From Cliona cf. orientalis (Eukaryota > Porifera > Demospongiae > Clionaida > Clionaidae), in assembly GCA_963930775.1 (NCBI GenBank), contig OZ005693.1:5828001-5892000 (forward strand): 64,000 nt of DNA. The letters run 5' to 3'. Every line of letters begins with the position of its first letter. Positions within the stretch are counted from its first letter, which is position 1. The notes below the pieces were generated by a model. The model did no database searches, was not told where the DNA came from, and was given only the letters and a program-made list of their open reading frames with translations. The translations under genes were made by a program, and so were the position numbers. Positions 35,553-49,296 of this stretch are shown here, piece by piece.

Positions 35553-38500
35553 ATGGCCAATCATGTAGATGATGCCTTGAAACCCTTCATAATTCAAGAG
35601 GTGGAAGGACTGGATGGCGAGGACTTTCGACCTGAAGGCCAAGGAGCCTACGGCGTCGTCTTTAAAGTGAAAGTGGAAGGTCTACCTTGCATCGCGAAGA
35701 GAATGCACGAGATACTCGTCAGTCGCGTGTCCAGTGAAGAGCAACGAACCCTCTTGGACAAGTTTAAACAAGAATGCATCGTACTTAGCAGGCTGAGGCA
35801 TCCTAACATTGTACATTTCGTGGGGGTTCACTATGGAAAAACAAAGGGCGACTTCTCCTTGATCATGGAAAACCTCAGTTGTGATTTGGGCGAATTTTTG
35901 CACAGACATCCAAATATGCCCCTCCCTTCAAAACTGTCGGTATTACTGGACGTGTCATATGGCTTGCTCTACCTGCACAATCACTCTCCACAAGTAATTC
36001 ACAGAGATCTCTCCGTTCAAAATGTTCTCATGACCACGGAAGGACAAGCCAAGATTGCTGATCTCGGCGTAGCCAAGCTCCTTGATGCAAAAATGCAAGC
36101 CACCATGACACACACACGGAATCCAGGCAACTACCACTATATGCCCCCTGAGGCTCAGCTCGAGTGTGCTCAGTGCACGACCAAGCTCGATATCTTCTCC
36201 TTTGGTCACTTATCACTCTACACTGTTAATCAAGAACCACCTGAAGTGTTTGAAGTGCCCTTAAAGGCTGAGATGATTGAAGAAGGTAGAATTCAGATCA
36301 AGAAGCGAAAGAAGTGTCTTGACAGGATGGGTGCTAGCCACTGTCTCCATCCTTTGGTGATGGAGTGTCTCTGTGATAAGCCGGAGGATAGACCAACCAC
36401 CCTTCAACTCAACTCAAGCCTAAAGAAGCTTTATACTCAACATCCAAAGAGGAGTCATCACATTATGCAGATTTGTGAGGTAATAATAATAATATTATTA
36501 TGTGGATGAGTAGGGCAGCGACTGGCCGATGCTTGTACACACTCTACATTACATTTCTTGATCACCCAATTGACACTACAGTCAGTGTATTATACGACCA
36601 TAATAATATCAGCTTCTTCTAGGAATTCCCCAGAATAGGCTCTGAGGGTTTATTAAGCACCCTGTTAAGTAGCCCCAAGTCAAACAGGGTGGCCCATCCT
36701 AATGCAGAGCTGCATGCGTATTAAATTTTGCATACTGACATACAGAAGGCCTGGTACTCACTGCATACGCATGCACTATATTTTCCATACTAATGTACCA
36801 TAAAAGTGTCCATACATAAATCCCTAATGTGCTGACAAGTGAAACGGTCCATATATAATACGGGATGATCTCCTTATCTTTGCACTAGTACTTGCGCTAA
36901 ACGTGTGCTCATGCTGTTTGGAGGCCTTCATCTATCAATTGCAACATGGCAACATCTCTTGAATTACCTTGAAATCTCGCTCGAAACTCTAACTGTCCAA
37001 TTACCATTTCTTGGTACGTTGAGCATGAGGAATTAAGGTCAAGCGGCAATTGAGTATACTACAGTAGCTAGGCAGTATCCGTACATAATTGCAAAATCTG
37101 CATAATCACGGTGCATGCGCATGCAGTGGATACCAGGCCTTCTCTCCCCCTCCCCCCAATCAGAAGGTCCGCGAATGAGGCTAGTACATGTATGTACAAT
37201 GTCGTATAACACTCAAATTCTTACTTGGGATGTCAAATGGGATGGATGGCCCAAATTTGCAAGGCTAATAGCAACCCAGGAAAGTGCACATACACATGCA
37301 CATGTATGGACACAGTGCCCTGCATGCGGCAAGATTATTGCAAACTGCCATACAACCCCTGCGTGTGTAGAGTGTAGTGTGAATCAGCCCACAACTTTCA
37401 ACATGCCCTGCTAAAAGTAAACACAGGATGTGGTGTACCAATCCGGTACCGACATGTACAATTCATACAATGTCATGCATGTGACATCATATGTAGTCAA
37501 AGACCCATCTGCAATAAAACTAGACATTGTCTCATTAGCTGGTGTGTTTTTTTTTGCCATCTCACAGCTAGTTCCTTTTGCCTTCGTTCGCATTTGCTAA
37601 GCCAATTAAAGGATTGATCATCAATATTGATAGCAATTGTAATTGAATTTCCTCATGTACGCGAATGTGCTCAGCAAATGCATGTCACATGTAGTTTCTG
37701 TATTTGGAATGTGAAGACAAGGTGCTACTAGTAGTATACAATATCTATTGTGTAAACACACCCACTGAATTTTAGGCAATAGAGCCCGGTAGTGTGAAAG
37801 GATGTCATGTTGATTTGAGCTCCCAGCTGGAAGAAGCTAACCAGACCACTGCCAATCAGAAGCAAAGACTCGAGGAACGAGCTTGTTCTATTGAAACACA
37901 GGTAGCATTACGAGTTGGAATTAAGATAAAATGGGTACTACGTGCTTACATGTACTTACTGCTTGTTTTTGCTATTATTAATGTTATAGGAAACTTCTTT
38001 ATATGAAATTCAGCAGGCTAATGACAACTTGCAACAGGAGCTTAACAATGCACAAGCACAAATAGAAATACTTCAAGCTCAGGTAAGTACAATGTGTTGT
38101 ATGTAAATGTTTCATTGAGTTCTGTGTGTGAACTGTGATTGAGAGGTAGCCTCACACCCTGGTCCTGGGTATGATGCTACAGTGAGAGTGTACATGTATG
38201 TGTACGTATCTGCATGTGTTATAGCTACAGTGTAGTCCACCTAATTCGAATCCGCATACCACAAATTTTCTTCTAATTCGAAGTCTTTCCAATTCCCCAC
38301 ATAGAGCTAATACATAAATTCGAAATGCCACTTTCGCTTAATTAGAACACACACACGGTCTAGTATACGGACATGCACATATAGTATACGGAACATAGAT
38401 CACGTGAGCACCACATGGCTGCAGCTGAGTGCAGCTGCACTAGGCAGCAGTAGCTATATCTAGCAGTATCAGGCTCTAAACTGTTAAAAGAAAGCTAGAA

Positions 38501-41500
38501 ATACCGTATAGCGGGAAATTTTCGAGGGAGAAAACTTTCGCGGATTGGTAGGAAAGAAGCATTTCGCGGAGAAAACTTTCGTGGAATGTTAAACTGGTCG
38601 CATAATGGGTGTGGCATGCCTAGAATTTCGTGGAGAAAACTTTCGCGGATGGCTGAAAAATCGTGAAATTTGTGAAAGTTTTCTCCCTCGAAAGTTTCCC
38701 GCTATACGGTAGTAGATAGAGTGGACAGTCTGCCTCCAGAGAAGAAGAGAAAGGTTGTTGCATCCGAATATGTAAAGATTATTATTATGTGTGGTAGCTG
38801 TTATCCCTTTAATTCAAAATTATCATTCATATGGGCAAAATTCGAATTAAGTGGATGTTGCTGTAATTCAAATTTTCCTAAATTATTTGGGTAGATTTGT
38901 AAATTCGAATTAAGTGGACTACACTGTATAATATTATGTGTTTAAACAAGTGTGTGTGGGTGTGTTTTACTGAATTAAAGGTATATACTTTTGTTTTGCT
39001 GTGATATCAGAGCTTTCTAGAGCATAAACCCAACTTGCCCATAATCTTGATCTCCGTATACCAGGCCAATCAGGGGCATGTGCATGAACCACATGGATTG
39101 CAGTAGGCATGCATGGTCAATAGACATGGCTACAATGGCCAAAATGCAGACATTTGGGACATTTGTGGGTCATGTCAAACGATTTGAAGCTTACTGAATC
39201 CAGTTTTGGCCAAATCTGACAGATTTGTTGTGCTATTGACTCACTCAGGTGACTGGATCTTGAGATCTGGCGATGTTGTGCTCACGGTGACAGCAATGAC
39301 AATAGAACCAATCATTTTACTCTTTGTGTGCATGCACACAAGATAATGAATGTTTTATCCTTCAGGTGTCTATCTACAAGGATGACTTTGAAGAGGAGAG
39401 GAGAGATCGTGAAAAGGTGCAGAGCAAACTAATTGACTTGGAGATGAAAGAATCTGAGCTAAAAGAACGCATCGGCAAGCAACATGATGAGGTATGGCAT
39501 GTACTACCATAAGATCAATTGTGAGGGGATGGGCAGCCCTAAAAATCAAGTCCATGCAGCATGAAAAGGAGCCTCCTGATAAGACGTACAAGCTTATTGT
39601 AGTAGATTGTTTTTCAAGAATGCCCAGAAGAATTGCAGCTTATCATTGACGAAGTAGATTGTTGGTAGCATAAGAGGTCTGGCCAAGACAGTATCCACCA
39701 ACACTGACTCACCCTCACAGGTAGTGATGATACTCTGCAATATTAGGCACGATGAAATATTAGGGAGACCTATAACTAGAGCACATACGTAGAATGAGTA
39801 AGGACTTACTCACCTCTCTCCTACATTATTTATTTTAATTTGAGTATGCACTGGATTAAAGCTTGATTATAGATCAACATGCCTTGGGTATGATAAAATA
39901 CATATAATTAAATTTTGTGTAGATGAAGAAAATGAAAAAGAAAGGAAGAGTAAAGTGGATGAAGAAAAAGTCAGACAAGATGGAGAATATTCCAGATACA
40001 ATGGAGAGAATCACAGAACTTGAGATGTCCCTCAAAGATTATGAACATGACAAAGAGGTATATAATATTATGCTAGCATGGCAAGCCCTGATGGTGCATA
40101 AGACTAGTTCTGTGGCTGGTTGGCACATTTCTTTTCAATCTTATCTCAAAGTGTAGTCCTCATAAACCATCCATTTGAGTTACTGTCAACAGCACAGTGA
40201 CTGTGAAGTATCGGCATGATAAAAGCAGGCTGTTCTTTCCCTTGATTAGCGACCGTACTTGAGCAAGGCCGATCAAAATCAATAGTAGCTGCTGCTAATG
40301 AAGATCACATAGGTACTTTACCTGGGCACTCTTTCGTGTCTAATAATGCTTCGAATATTGGCCCATTCCTCAGTCTAGGTTCTATGTATGGTGCACTGCC
40401 CATGGACCCCTTTTCACAAATGTACGGTAATACATGTAACTCCTCGCATAACATGGTTGAAAATCAACTTACATGTAGGATTCAAAGTGTTTGTTCTACA
40501 TGTACAAGCCACATTAAAGTTTGTCATTAAATTTTGACCAATTCTTGTCAGTCTCAGTGATAGCGAGCACCACATGCAGTCGACTCACTCTGGCTCTATC
40601 ACTCTTTAGCAAATGCTTAGTTGGTAGGAATAGGATGTTGCCAGCTGGCGTATTTTCATGCATGTCAAGTTACTACCGTACTTAATCTAATACTACGTAT
40701 GGAAAAAAATAATTTCAATTTTGAAAAACGCATGGTTTTCTGGTAAAGGTCGTCAATCGCTCCATAATATATTATATATACGTTATGAGAATTCGTAAAT
40801 GCTAATTTCTTACGTTAGATTGGATCATACGTTGTATTCGATTAACTATGGTATCACCATAATTCATGGGGATTATAAGTGCCTCAGGGAGGTCAATAGT
40901 ATTATTTATGCTATCACAGTGCATGCATAGCTAATGCATCATGCACCAAGCTTGTCATGCAGAAACATCATGACATTATTAACTCTCTTGAACATGCTAT
41001 AGGACTCTGCTGTTAAATTTTAGCCAACGAGCACTTTGTTGAACAAATCACTTACCTGCAGAAATTGGCTAGGAAGAACAGAGATCTGATGAATGAAGTT
41101 GACATGTTGCAAGATCTAGTGAAGAAACTAGGACTTGATGCACAAAGGGCTCATCAGCAACAACTTGAAGATCTTAGTCCTCAAGAACTGGCTATGCAGG
41201 AAGGCATGGATGACCCCTTTCAACCTTTTGACCCCTACATTTCCCTTGATACTATTTTGGAAGTTCAACCTGGAAATGATCGCTCTCCTCCAGTCAGAGC
41301 TGATGGTGCAGTTGGAGGGAGAGATCAAGAACAGGTGGAGCCAGGGTGTATCCTACCGTCTAGTCTGAATGTGAGTAGGCCATACTGATTGCCTTTTACT
41401 GTCAATATTATGCACCCTGAATATCTGAAGGAATTTGACATAGGGAGTCTGAAAAGAAGTGACAGTGGAAGTATACAATTCAAAAAGGAATACTATGTAA

Positions 41501-42518
41501 GCCGTTTTAGGATAATATGGTTTAGCAACTGATTAAAACGAGAGCTCTCTCGAGTACCATGCATATGACGTTAGTACTAGTTGAACAAGCAGGCAACGAC
41601 AATACAATGTTATAGCTAGCATAGCAGTATTGTTCGGCTAACAGCAACAACCATGCGGGTGGCTGTTTTATGAAACTTTGCACTGCAGTGCTGACATCAA
41701 GTGAGTACGACTATGGTGCAAAATGCTCAGTGCAAGTGCACTGAGCCTAAGTACTATTGTTGTTCACATGAATATGTTGACTGTGGCATGCACAGCAAGG
41801 GGTAAAGGCAATCAGGTTCTTCGTGAAATTGGCAATGATCGACAATGAAACATGCTCATTGTGTAGTACCTCTGCGTTGAACAGGCATGGTAGACAACCG
41901 AGCAAGTAGAGGCATAGAACTATATAATCTACAGTAGAGGACGACACTTCACCGCCAGAAAGGCTTTTGCAAACTGCAAGCTCAAGACACGAGGCTTACC
42001 ATCAGCAAATGATGCCAAAACAGGCGAACAAAATGTTTTCAGCGGAATCCACGCAATACATGCATTTGGAATGCCATAAGGAATCGTATAACACCGCAGT
42101 TTGGACTTGCAAACAAGGTATGTAGCAGCTAGCTTGGTAACCGACAGACACACAGAACGACTACCGTAACCCTCGCACATGCGCCGAAGGTTAATTATCA
42201 AAAAAACTGGCTTCAGTATTCAATATGTGCAGGGTATAATAATATGCAGTCTAGTTTGTCGGTTTGGCAGTCTGCTGCAAAGAATTAATATCAATAACTT
42301 TGGTGATACACAAACGTGCTGGCAGCTTGTAATTACCGAAACTACCAAGCTCCGAATTAATGCTAACATTTCTGCATTATGATATTATACTCAATCCCAT
42401 GATCTCGTTAACTTTATTGGTGGGTGCACTGCAGGATTTGAGATATGAAAATGAACAACTAAAGGCAAGATTGAAGAAGTATGAAGAAACAACCAACACT
42501 TCTGAGAGCCAGACATAA
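35553..42518 (+). CDS. TKL/RIPK-like protein kinase joined to a UBAN (NEMO/ABIN-type) coiled coil
   Basis: Seven exons, 35553-36479, 37776-37901, 37990-38082, 39366-39491, 39923-40057, 41032-41370 and 42435-42518, all joined in phase 0, give 609 aa. Residues 25-295 are a kinase: glycine loop GQGAYGVV (30-37), Lys49 in CIAKRM, HRD at 150-152 followed by LSVQN, DLG instead of DFG at 170-172, and MPPEA at 197-201. All catalytic residues are present. Residues 310-440 are coiled coil. Exon 4 encodes VSIYKDDFEEERRDREKVQ, which matches the UBAN ubiquitin-binding signature (DFxxER) of NEMO, ABIN/TNIP and optineurin. Exon 5 is Lys-rich; exon 6 has a leucine-zipper stretch, then an acidic Pro-rich linker; exon 7 adds a coiled coil ending in a stop. 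No zinc finger or death domain is seen. The exon 6 acceptor (after 41031) is the weakest splice site. A gene break between the kinase and coiled coil is not ruled out, but phase and spacing support one gene. Confidence 0.75.
38226..38929. mobile_element. 700-bp TIR element in the kinase-UBAN intron 3
   Basis: TACAGTGTAGTCCACCTAAT onward (38226) is mirrored by TTCGAATTAAGTGGACTACA ending at 38929. Repeats of the TTCGAATT type occur through the element. It encodes no protein. Confidence 0.8.
38502..38711. mobile_element. 206-bp MITE nested in the preceding element
   Basis: CCGTATAGCGGGAAATTTTC onward (38504) and its imperfect reverse complement ending at 38709 form TIRs of about 40 bp, flanked by TA on both sides. 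The interior repeats TTTCGCGGA-type words. Confidence 0.85.
38990..39345 (+). mobile_element. Decayed copy of the TACCCCG-terminated family
   Basis: The block shares an ordered series of words with 18073-18705 read in reverse: GTCAATAGACATGGCTACA, ATCTTGAGATCTGGCGATGT and TGCTCACGGTGACAGCAATG, ending near GTGTGCATGCACAC. The terminal inverted repeats are eroded. Confidence 0.5.
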
Positions 42519-43090
42519 ATTTAGTCCCCTTGGCTTGAAGGATAGCAACAATCTTTCAGATCGTGCATGTATAATAATATGATATTTTAATGTGTATCAG
42601 CAAGCGTTCATTAGCAGTAACACAACCTTAGAAAGTATTGACATACACCAGTGACAATAATGATAATTTTACTGTAATACCTGCATAGGAATGTACAGTG
42701 TATATTCACTAGCATGCTGTTGCTGACAAACCACAGCTACCATTATACTCTACAGCTACAGGAGGGACAGGCAACACTAGCAGTAATATTTTGATGGTTG
42801 TTATAGTGACACCCATGCACATGGAATACTAGTAGCTAGCTATAGGGTACGTGCTACCCCGATGACAGTTGCATACTCTTAACATTGTGTTAGTACCTAT
42901 ACACATTGTTCTCAATGTTACTGTTAATATTTAAAAATACATTCATTGTCATAAAGCTCGTGCAATACCTGCATTCCATTGCTGGTCACATGCTATAATT
43001 ATTTCAGCCACTCCCACCAAGACCCATACCACTGACTACATAAGCAGCATGCACACCAGGCACTGCACCATATCGGGTATTACTGCATGC

Positions 43091-46000
43091 ATGCCTGACA
43101 TGTCTTTAGGTTTGAGTTTTCTTGTGTGCTGCTGCTGGATAGTGGCATTGCCATGGAGGGGCTGCAATGCTGCTAATCTTACTTCTGCTTCAGTCTACTG
43201 GAATGGGTAAGTGAAACACGTACACCCTGCATAATCACACTACCTATCAACAGAAGCTGGCCTGAACAATACTATTTGCACGCATAGATGCAAACTCATC
43301 ATCATCTTTTCAGAAGTGCATTTCAAGTTAAATCTCAAGTTGACAAGATGAATGCCATAGCTTATGGGATGTACAAGACTTCTCTCAATGACACTGGGTA
43401 CGCAATGATATCAATCATGTATGATTATAGGGCTCTTAGTGTACACTATTAAATTAATTTTATGGATATCATGATGCTATATATCGCATCAGAAGATAAG
43501 CACAAGGAGCGCACAAATCAAGGCTATTGGAAAGAGTTGCTTACTTGAATGGCAATAATCATCAACAAACACAACCAAGAATATTCCATATTCTGATCAT
43601 CAATTTGAGCCAAGCAGCTAGCCTCCGATGTATCCCACAATATTACTATGACAATCATAGCCAACGTATACCTCTTCAGGTGGAATGAACTTCACATAGC
43701 AGCTGGGTACTCTGCTCATCAATTTAGTGATGAAGATGTGATGACTGCTGCTGGGATTCTGGAGGGATTTCTAACTCAACAGTGAGTTATATGGAACCAA
43801 CACACATGTAGCTATCACAGGTACTAGCTACATGCATGCTTACTAGCATGCCTGTGCTGTAAGAATAATGGATAATTATTATCCATTAGCCATGTTCCCA
43901 TCCGGGAGTGAACCTGTTGACGAGGCTAACTGTTCTTACAGCACAGGCATGGTCTCCATAATGCTGGCATCTAATAACTAACAATATACATTATCCATTA
44001 GTCTTGTGCATGTAATAACTAACAATATTACTCAACATACATTAGCCTTGTTCCCATCCGGAGTGAACCTGTTGATGAGGCTAACTGTTCTTACAGCACA
44101 GGCATGGTCTCCATAATGCTGGGATCTAATAACTAACAATATTACTCAACACACAGCGGTTCATGTTAATATTATTAGCTATTAAACTACATTATTATGC
44201 GTACATCAAGATATCAAAGAGAAGACCTAGCAAATTAAAACAGCACTTTCACAACTTCAAATTATCTTACAGGGATATTCACACATTATTCTCCAACATG
44301 TACACTGCTACCTTCACTGGAAAGACGGCTAGCACCATGTCAGGAATAAAAGATTTCTACAGCCAGCAAGTAACTTCGTTTTAATGCTAGCAGTAATAAA
44401 TAATTTAGTGCCATATTATTCCTCAGAGGGAGTGGGCAGAGGGTATGGTCAAATCAAAAGCATCAACATCGGACTACTGGTATTACACTGGCCTCCTACT
44501 GGCCCAGTTTAAAGGACTGCAAATTGGTTATGCTATGGCTGCACCTCCTGGCCAGGTATGTGCATACTGCTATAGTCATAGTTATTCAATAATTAGTTAT
44601 TAATGGTATTGTTTGCTAACCATGATCAGGAACTAGAAGCATTTGCATTCGACTTCTTGTCTGGCAATGGGGATTGTTTGGATATAATGAATTTTGTGTC
44701 ACCTGAAGACAGGCCTGACGTCACAAAACTTACCAAAGAAGAGCTCTTGACATTGGTATTTCAGAATCATTATAGCTACGTATACTGGAATAAGGTTATG
44801 ACATGAAATTTTCAGCTTCATAGAGGTCGGTGCTCAGGATTTATCAAAGTGCTACCAGGTTATGAAAACATCTTTGCCGGACACTCAACGTACGAGTATA
44901 ATAGTAGTTACACCACTCCACAAATACATGCCATAGCTTACAAGTACTTTTAAAGTCAAGTGAATACTGTATGAAATTACGCTCATTTTTGTAGCTGGTA
45001 CATGTATTCAGCAATGAATCGTGTATACAAGCACTATGCCATCAAGGTGGCTGCCTCTGGACGAAAAGTGGTGCCTGCCACCAAAGTGATGTCATTCTCT
45101 AGCTACCCTGGCTACCTCTCCTCTCTGGATGATTTCCTCATCATGGATAGGTACGTACATTATGCATGGTACACACTTAATATTATTTCAAACTTCCCAA
45201 AGTAATTCTTGGGCTGCATAATTATTACGAATACACTAGACAATTGTTTACGTTGAAATGTAGCAACTGGATAGTGAAGAAAGTGATATCAATAACTGAG
45301 CAGTGTGTTGATTATTTGCACCTACACATACTCCACTTTGTTTATAAATGCTATAGTGGTGAAGTACATGTCGCTCTCAGTCTAAAATCAGTGTTGCCCT
45401 ATTCCCGTCCATAGAACATGTTGTATACTAATGGATACTCAACGCAGTGGAAATGTATAGCAACTAAATAGTGAAGATAATACTAGCAACAAAGACAAGC
45501 CTTCTAATCTCAAACATCATGTCATTTCCATACACACACAGTGGGTTAGTGATGATACAAACTACCAATGGAATCTTCAATAAGACGCTCTATGATCTAT
45601 CAACACCCAAAGCACTGCTAGCCTGGCACAGAGTGAGACTGGCTAACTGGTTAGCTAGCAGTGGTGAGGAATGGGCCAACTACGTCAGCCAATACAACTC
45701 AGGTACATGTATCCATGCACAAAAATTATCATTATGGTAAACATGCATGGTATGATACATGTCCATGTGCTTAGCGTGACAGTGAACACATCCATCCTTG
45801 CACACATACCACACAGGAACCTACAACAACCAGTACATGGTGTTGGACATGAAGAAGGTTGAACTGAAGAAGGCTATCCAGGATGGTGCCCTCTGGGTGG
45901 TGGAGCAAATTCCAGGGTACTATACCCTCAGTGTATATTGGTCATGTGACATGTTACCATATCTGTCGATACAGTATTCACTATAATATCACACTTGTTG

Positions 46001-46978
46001 CTATAGATACATGAAGAGTGGAGATCAGACTGACATTCTTCGAGCTGGTTACTGGTCATCCTACAATATTCCTTTCTATGAGGATATCTACAATATGTCT
46101 GGATATTTCACTGCATTTGAAGCTCATGGTACAGACTTCTCCTATGGTCTATGCCCTAGAGCCAAGATTTTTAGACGAGATCAAGGCAAGGTAAAAAACA
46201 GCCACTAATTTGATGAAAGTGAATATTCCCTATGTATCTACATCAAACTACAATACATGTGCTCAAGGATTAATTTAACAATTACACACACATAGGTAGT
46301 TGATATGGAGTCCATGAAGTACATAATGCGATACAATGATTACAAGAATGATCCTTACTCCCTGGGCAATCCCATGAATGCAATCTGCAGCCGAGCAGAC
46401 CTACAGAGCCCTCCTAGAGCTGGAGGCTGTTTTGATACAAAGGTTAGTATGGCATAGTGGAGCTTATCATATTGCACGTATGATTACTATCAGATAATGT
46501 GTGTTCACAAACGTCATGCCATGCACTCTGATACTAGATACGCGACATCGTACTTTTCATGGCCACTGCCAAAAATTATGACTCTATAAATGCCAGATAT
46601 TATCCTTAGCAAAACCTAGCGGCATGAACAGTAGGCAGGCAGTAGTTGCAGTAGGATTCTTATATATTTAGGTGACTGACTACGATTACGCTAGACAGCA
46701 GCAAGCACTTGCCATGAACGGACCAACTTATCAGGTATGGAAGTATTTCCATTAATTACTGTGTGCAGTCACTGTTCTTGTATTATACTATTAGGGTCTG
46801 CCACCATTTGACTGGAAGACTACTGCACTTACTGTACCACATATAGGACAGGTATATTATGCCTAATATTATTTATAACATACTGTACTGGCATGCATGT
46901 CAACTGAGCCTCTCACCTTGCATGCAGCCAGAGGTCTTCAACTTCAACTTTACGTTGATGCTGCCTGCTGTACCCTGA
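43091..46978 (+). CDS. Phospholipase B-like protein, copy B
   Basis: Same family and exon plan as the gene at 26892-35118. Exons: 43091(or 43100)-43206, 43314-43397, 43680-43781, 44273-44369, 44427-44555, 44630-44755, 44816-44889, 44995-45150, 45542-45702, 45817-45916, 46007-46190, 46296-46442, 46672-46734, 46795-46851, 46928-46978, giving 548 aa (545 from the second in-frame Met). From exon 4 onward every exon has the same length as in copy A. The signal peptide is [17 protein letters not shown]. The predicted nucleophile Cys is kept ([18 protein letters not shown]), as are [32 protein letters not shown] and [10 protein letters not shown], so it looks functional. Exons 9 and 10 and the intron between them are almost identical to copy A, unlike the rest. 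The kinase-UBAN gene lies between the two copies. Confidence 0.95.
43846..44145. repeat. Tandem and inverted repeats in PLBD-B intron 3
   Basis: A block of about 103 bp starting ATTAGCCATGTTCCCATCCG (43886) recurs at 44041. Each copy contains TTCTTACAGCACAGGCATGG; its reverse complement is also present at 43846-43865, so a hairpin with either copy is possible. Non-coding. Confidence 0.8.
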
Positions 46979-49296
46979 CTTCAGTACCCAAGCTGACTGA
47001 ACAATAATGCTTATAAAATTGTTAACATTAATTAATTTTAATGAATGCCTGATAGATTTACTGCCTCTAGTCTCAGTAATATTATTGAGCCAATATGTGC
47101 AATTGATTGAATACCATTAACCCTCTAAAGTAAGTTAACTGGAAATGCATGCATCGTCGCCTAATACCAATATCTGATATAACTGCAAGACAAAAGGGCC
47201 AGGGCCCATATATTGCCAAGATTATTATTTGAATGCATTGAGTTGAATAAGGAGGCGCAAAAGGTCACCGATATACACAATGACACATGTTAATATTAAA
47301 GCAGCATGTATTCACCACGTTCAAATAAGCATTGAAACTAACCTGCACAATGCAGATCACATGATACTAGCACTAACTATTAATCATCTACACACACAAA
47401 AGAATACTGTCAGCTGAAAAATTAATGCAAATACGGAGTGAACACATCATCATCTGGACTTCATATAATAGAGTCCCTACCCCTTACAGAAGGATCTAGG
47501 AGCACAGCCACAAAGTATCGTCAAGCCAGGGAAATCGCTGGTCTGACCCTAATGGAAGTATATGGAATTTAGCTATAATACAATGCACCTCCAGTGGAGA
47601 TTTGTTGCTCACTCAAGGTGATGATTGTGTAGAGGCTTGTAAACAGCTACTTAGCTCTTATCAATAATTATTATTGCAAATTACATGATGATGAATGTCC
47701 AGCGCACATGATCATATCTGCATAGTCAGTGTACAAACGATTTTAGTTCCAAAATTAATGTGCTCAAGAAAACCGCTGAGGTGGCTACCAAAACCTCTTC
47801 AGTACCCAGGCTATTGAGGATAAATACGCAAGCTCATTGATGATTGTTAGTGGTTGAGTGAGGTGGAAAGGCTGTCCAACTTTTAACAGCTGCCCACGCT
47901 AAGGTCATGAATATTTAATAAGATGATATCGGCCCTAAAGTACCTGTACTTATCCACCCATAGTTTTCAAATGAGATTCTTTTCAGTGGGGCTTTTAGTG
48001 CTATTCTAGTATGGGTCAAGGCTAGGTTGTGTGGGGGAGGGGAACAATTTTGATATCTCTGTCTAAAACATGTTCAGGAGTGTGTGGTACACTTGTGTGG
48101 GATGAAGTATGAACAAGAAGGCAAGGAAAGTTGAAACTACTTTCTTTCCTCTATACGTCAACCTTGATTTGATACTCACGGGTGAGCACTCATTAATATA
48201 CATACATACATGAAAAACAATGTCAGATTCTATACAACTCGGCACAACTTTAACTGGAGGGGGGAGTTTTGAGTTCAGCTGTTTAATTACTTTGCTGGCC
48301 GGAGTGATCTATCTATGCCTACAAGAATCAACCATGAAGAATCTAAGAAAAGTGGACTGACCCTAAGAACTGAAGATTACTGAGGACAGGCCTTCAGGAT
48401 CACCATCTTTTTCACATAACTCTGTCCTGTACTAGGAGATCACTTTGAGCCATGGGTAAGATTAGGAGCATACGAGTGCTGCGAAGGACAAGGTGCATGT
48501 ATGGGCACACTCATTTGTGTACAAACTCTCACTAATTAATAACTGAGGGTCAATTGTACAATACACTACATGGAGACATAAACCTTCTATGCTAGATCAC
48601 CAGTGCCACACAGGATATAGCACATACCAATGTTGCCATACACATCTACTAAAACCACACACATGGAGGCTTGGGGGTGATCCTATCCACCCACATGCTA
48701 ATCTTAGAGGATATCATAAAACATGTGACCCCCTTAAATACACAGTTGTGCAATTTCTTGGTCACTGGGGATGATGCAAGAACCATGCCAACTGTTTGCA
48801 ATAATTGTTTACTGGGCACAAACTAACGTCACAAAGCCTCTACGGCTGGCCATACTGTCACGAGTTCTTTGCGTCTCACTAGATGCTACGATAATTTTCC
48901 TGTGGGCTACACCCAATGGTCCACGAGATAGAGTCCACCTACACAGCATGTATACTCATGACACAAATAATAATTATTAGTCTCAATAAAATTCAAACAA
49001 GATACATGTATACAGTGACCACTGAAGCTACCCACAACTATGGAGAACATACGATTGTCAATCAGCCAGCCACAGTCACAGGCTGCATGGTAATATTGAC
49101 TATCATAATATGCTTATATCCAAGGTGCCAACAGCACTACGTATGTTAACCCATTAATTTTGCTTGATACCAATGACCATATTGACACTAAATTACTGAA
49201 TCAACCTCTTAAAATGACATCAATGATTGTATATCAGCTGAGACTTATAGTCAGCACCATCACAAATCACATAATATCGCAGTAAATGAACTTAAC
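46979..49296. other. Intergenic, no gene seen
   Basis: 2.3 kb without a supportable exon between the PLBD-B stop and the last TOPAZ1-like exon. Short open frames here carry no family signal. Confidence 0.5.

Noticed and set aside
48452-48500. MGKIRSIRVLRRTR, faintly like the start of ribosomal protein uS12/RPS23
   Set aside because: No further similarity follows in any frame and no donor fits; a chance resemblance.
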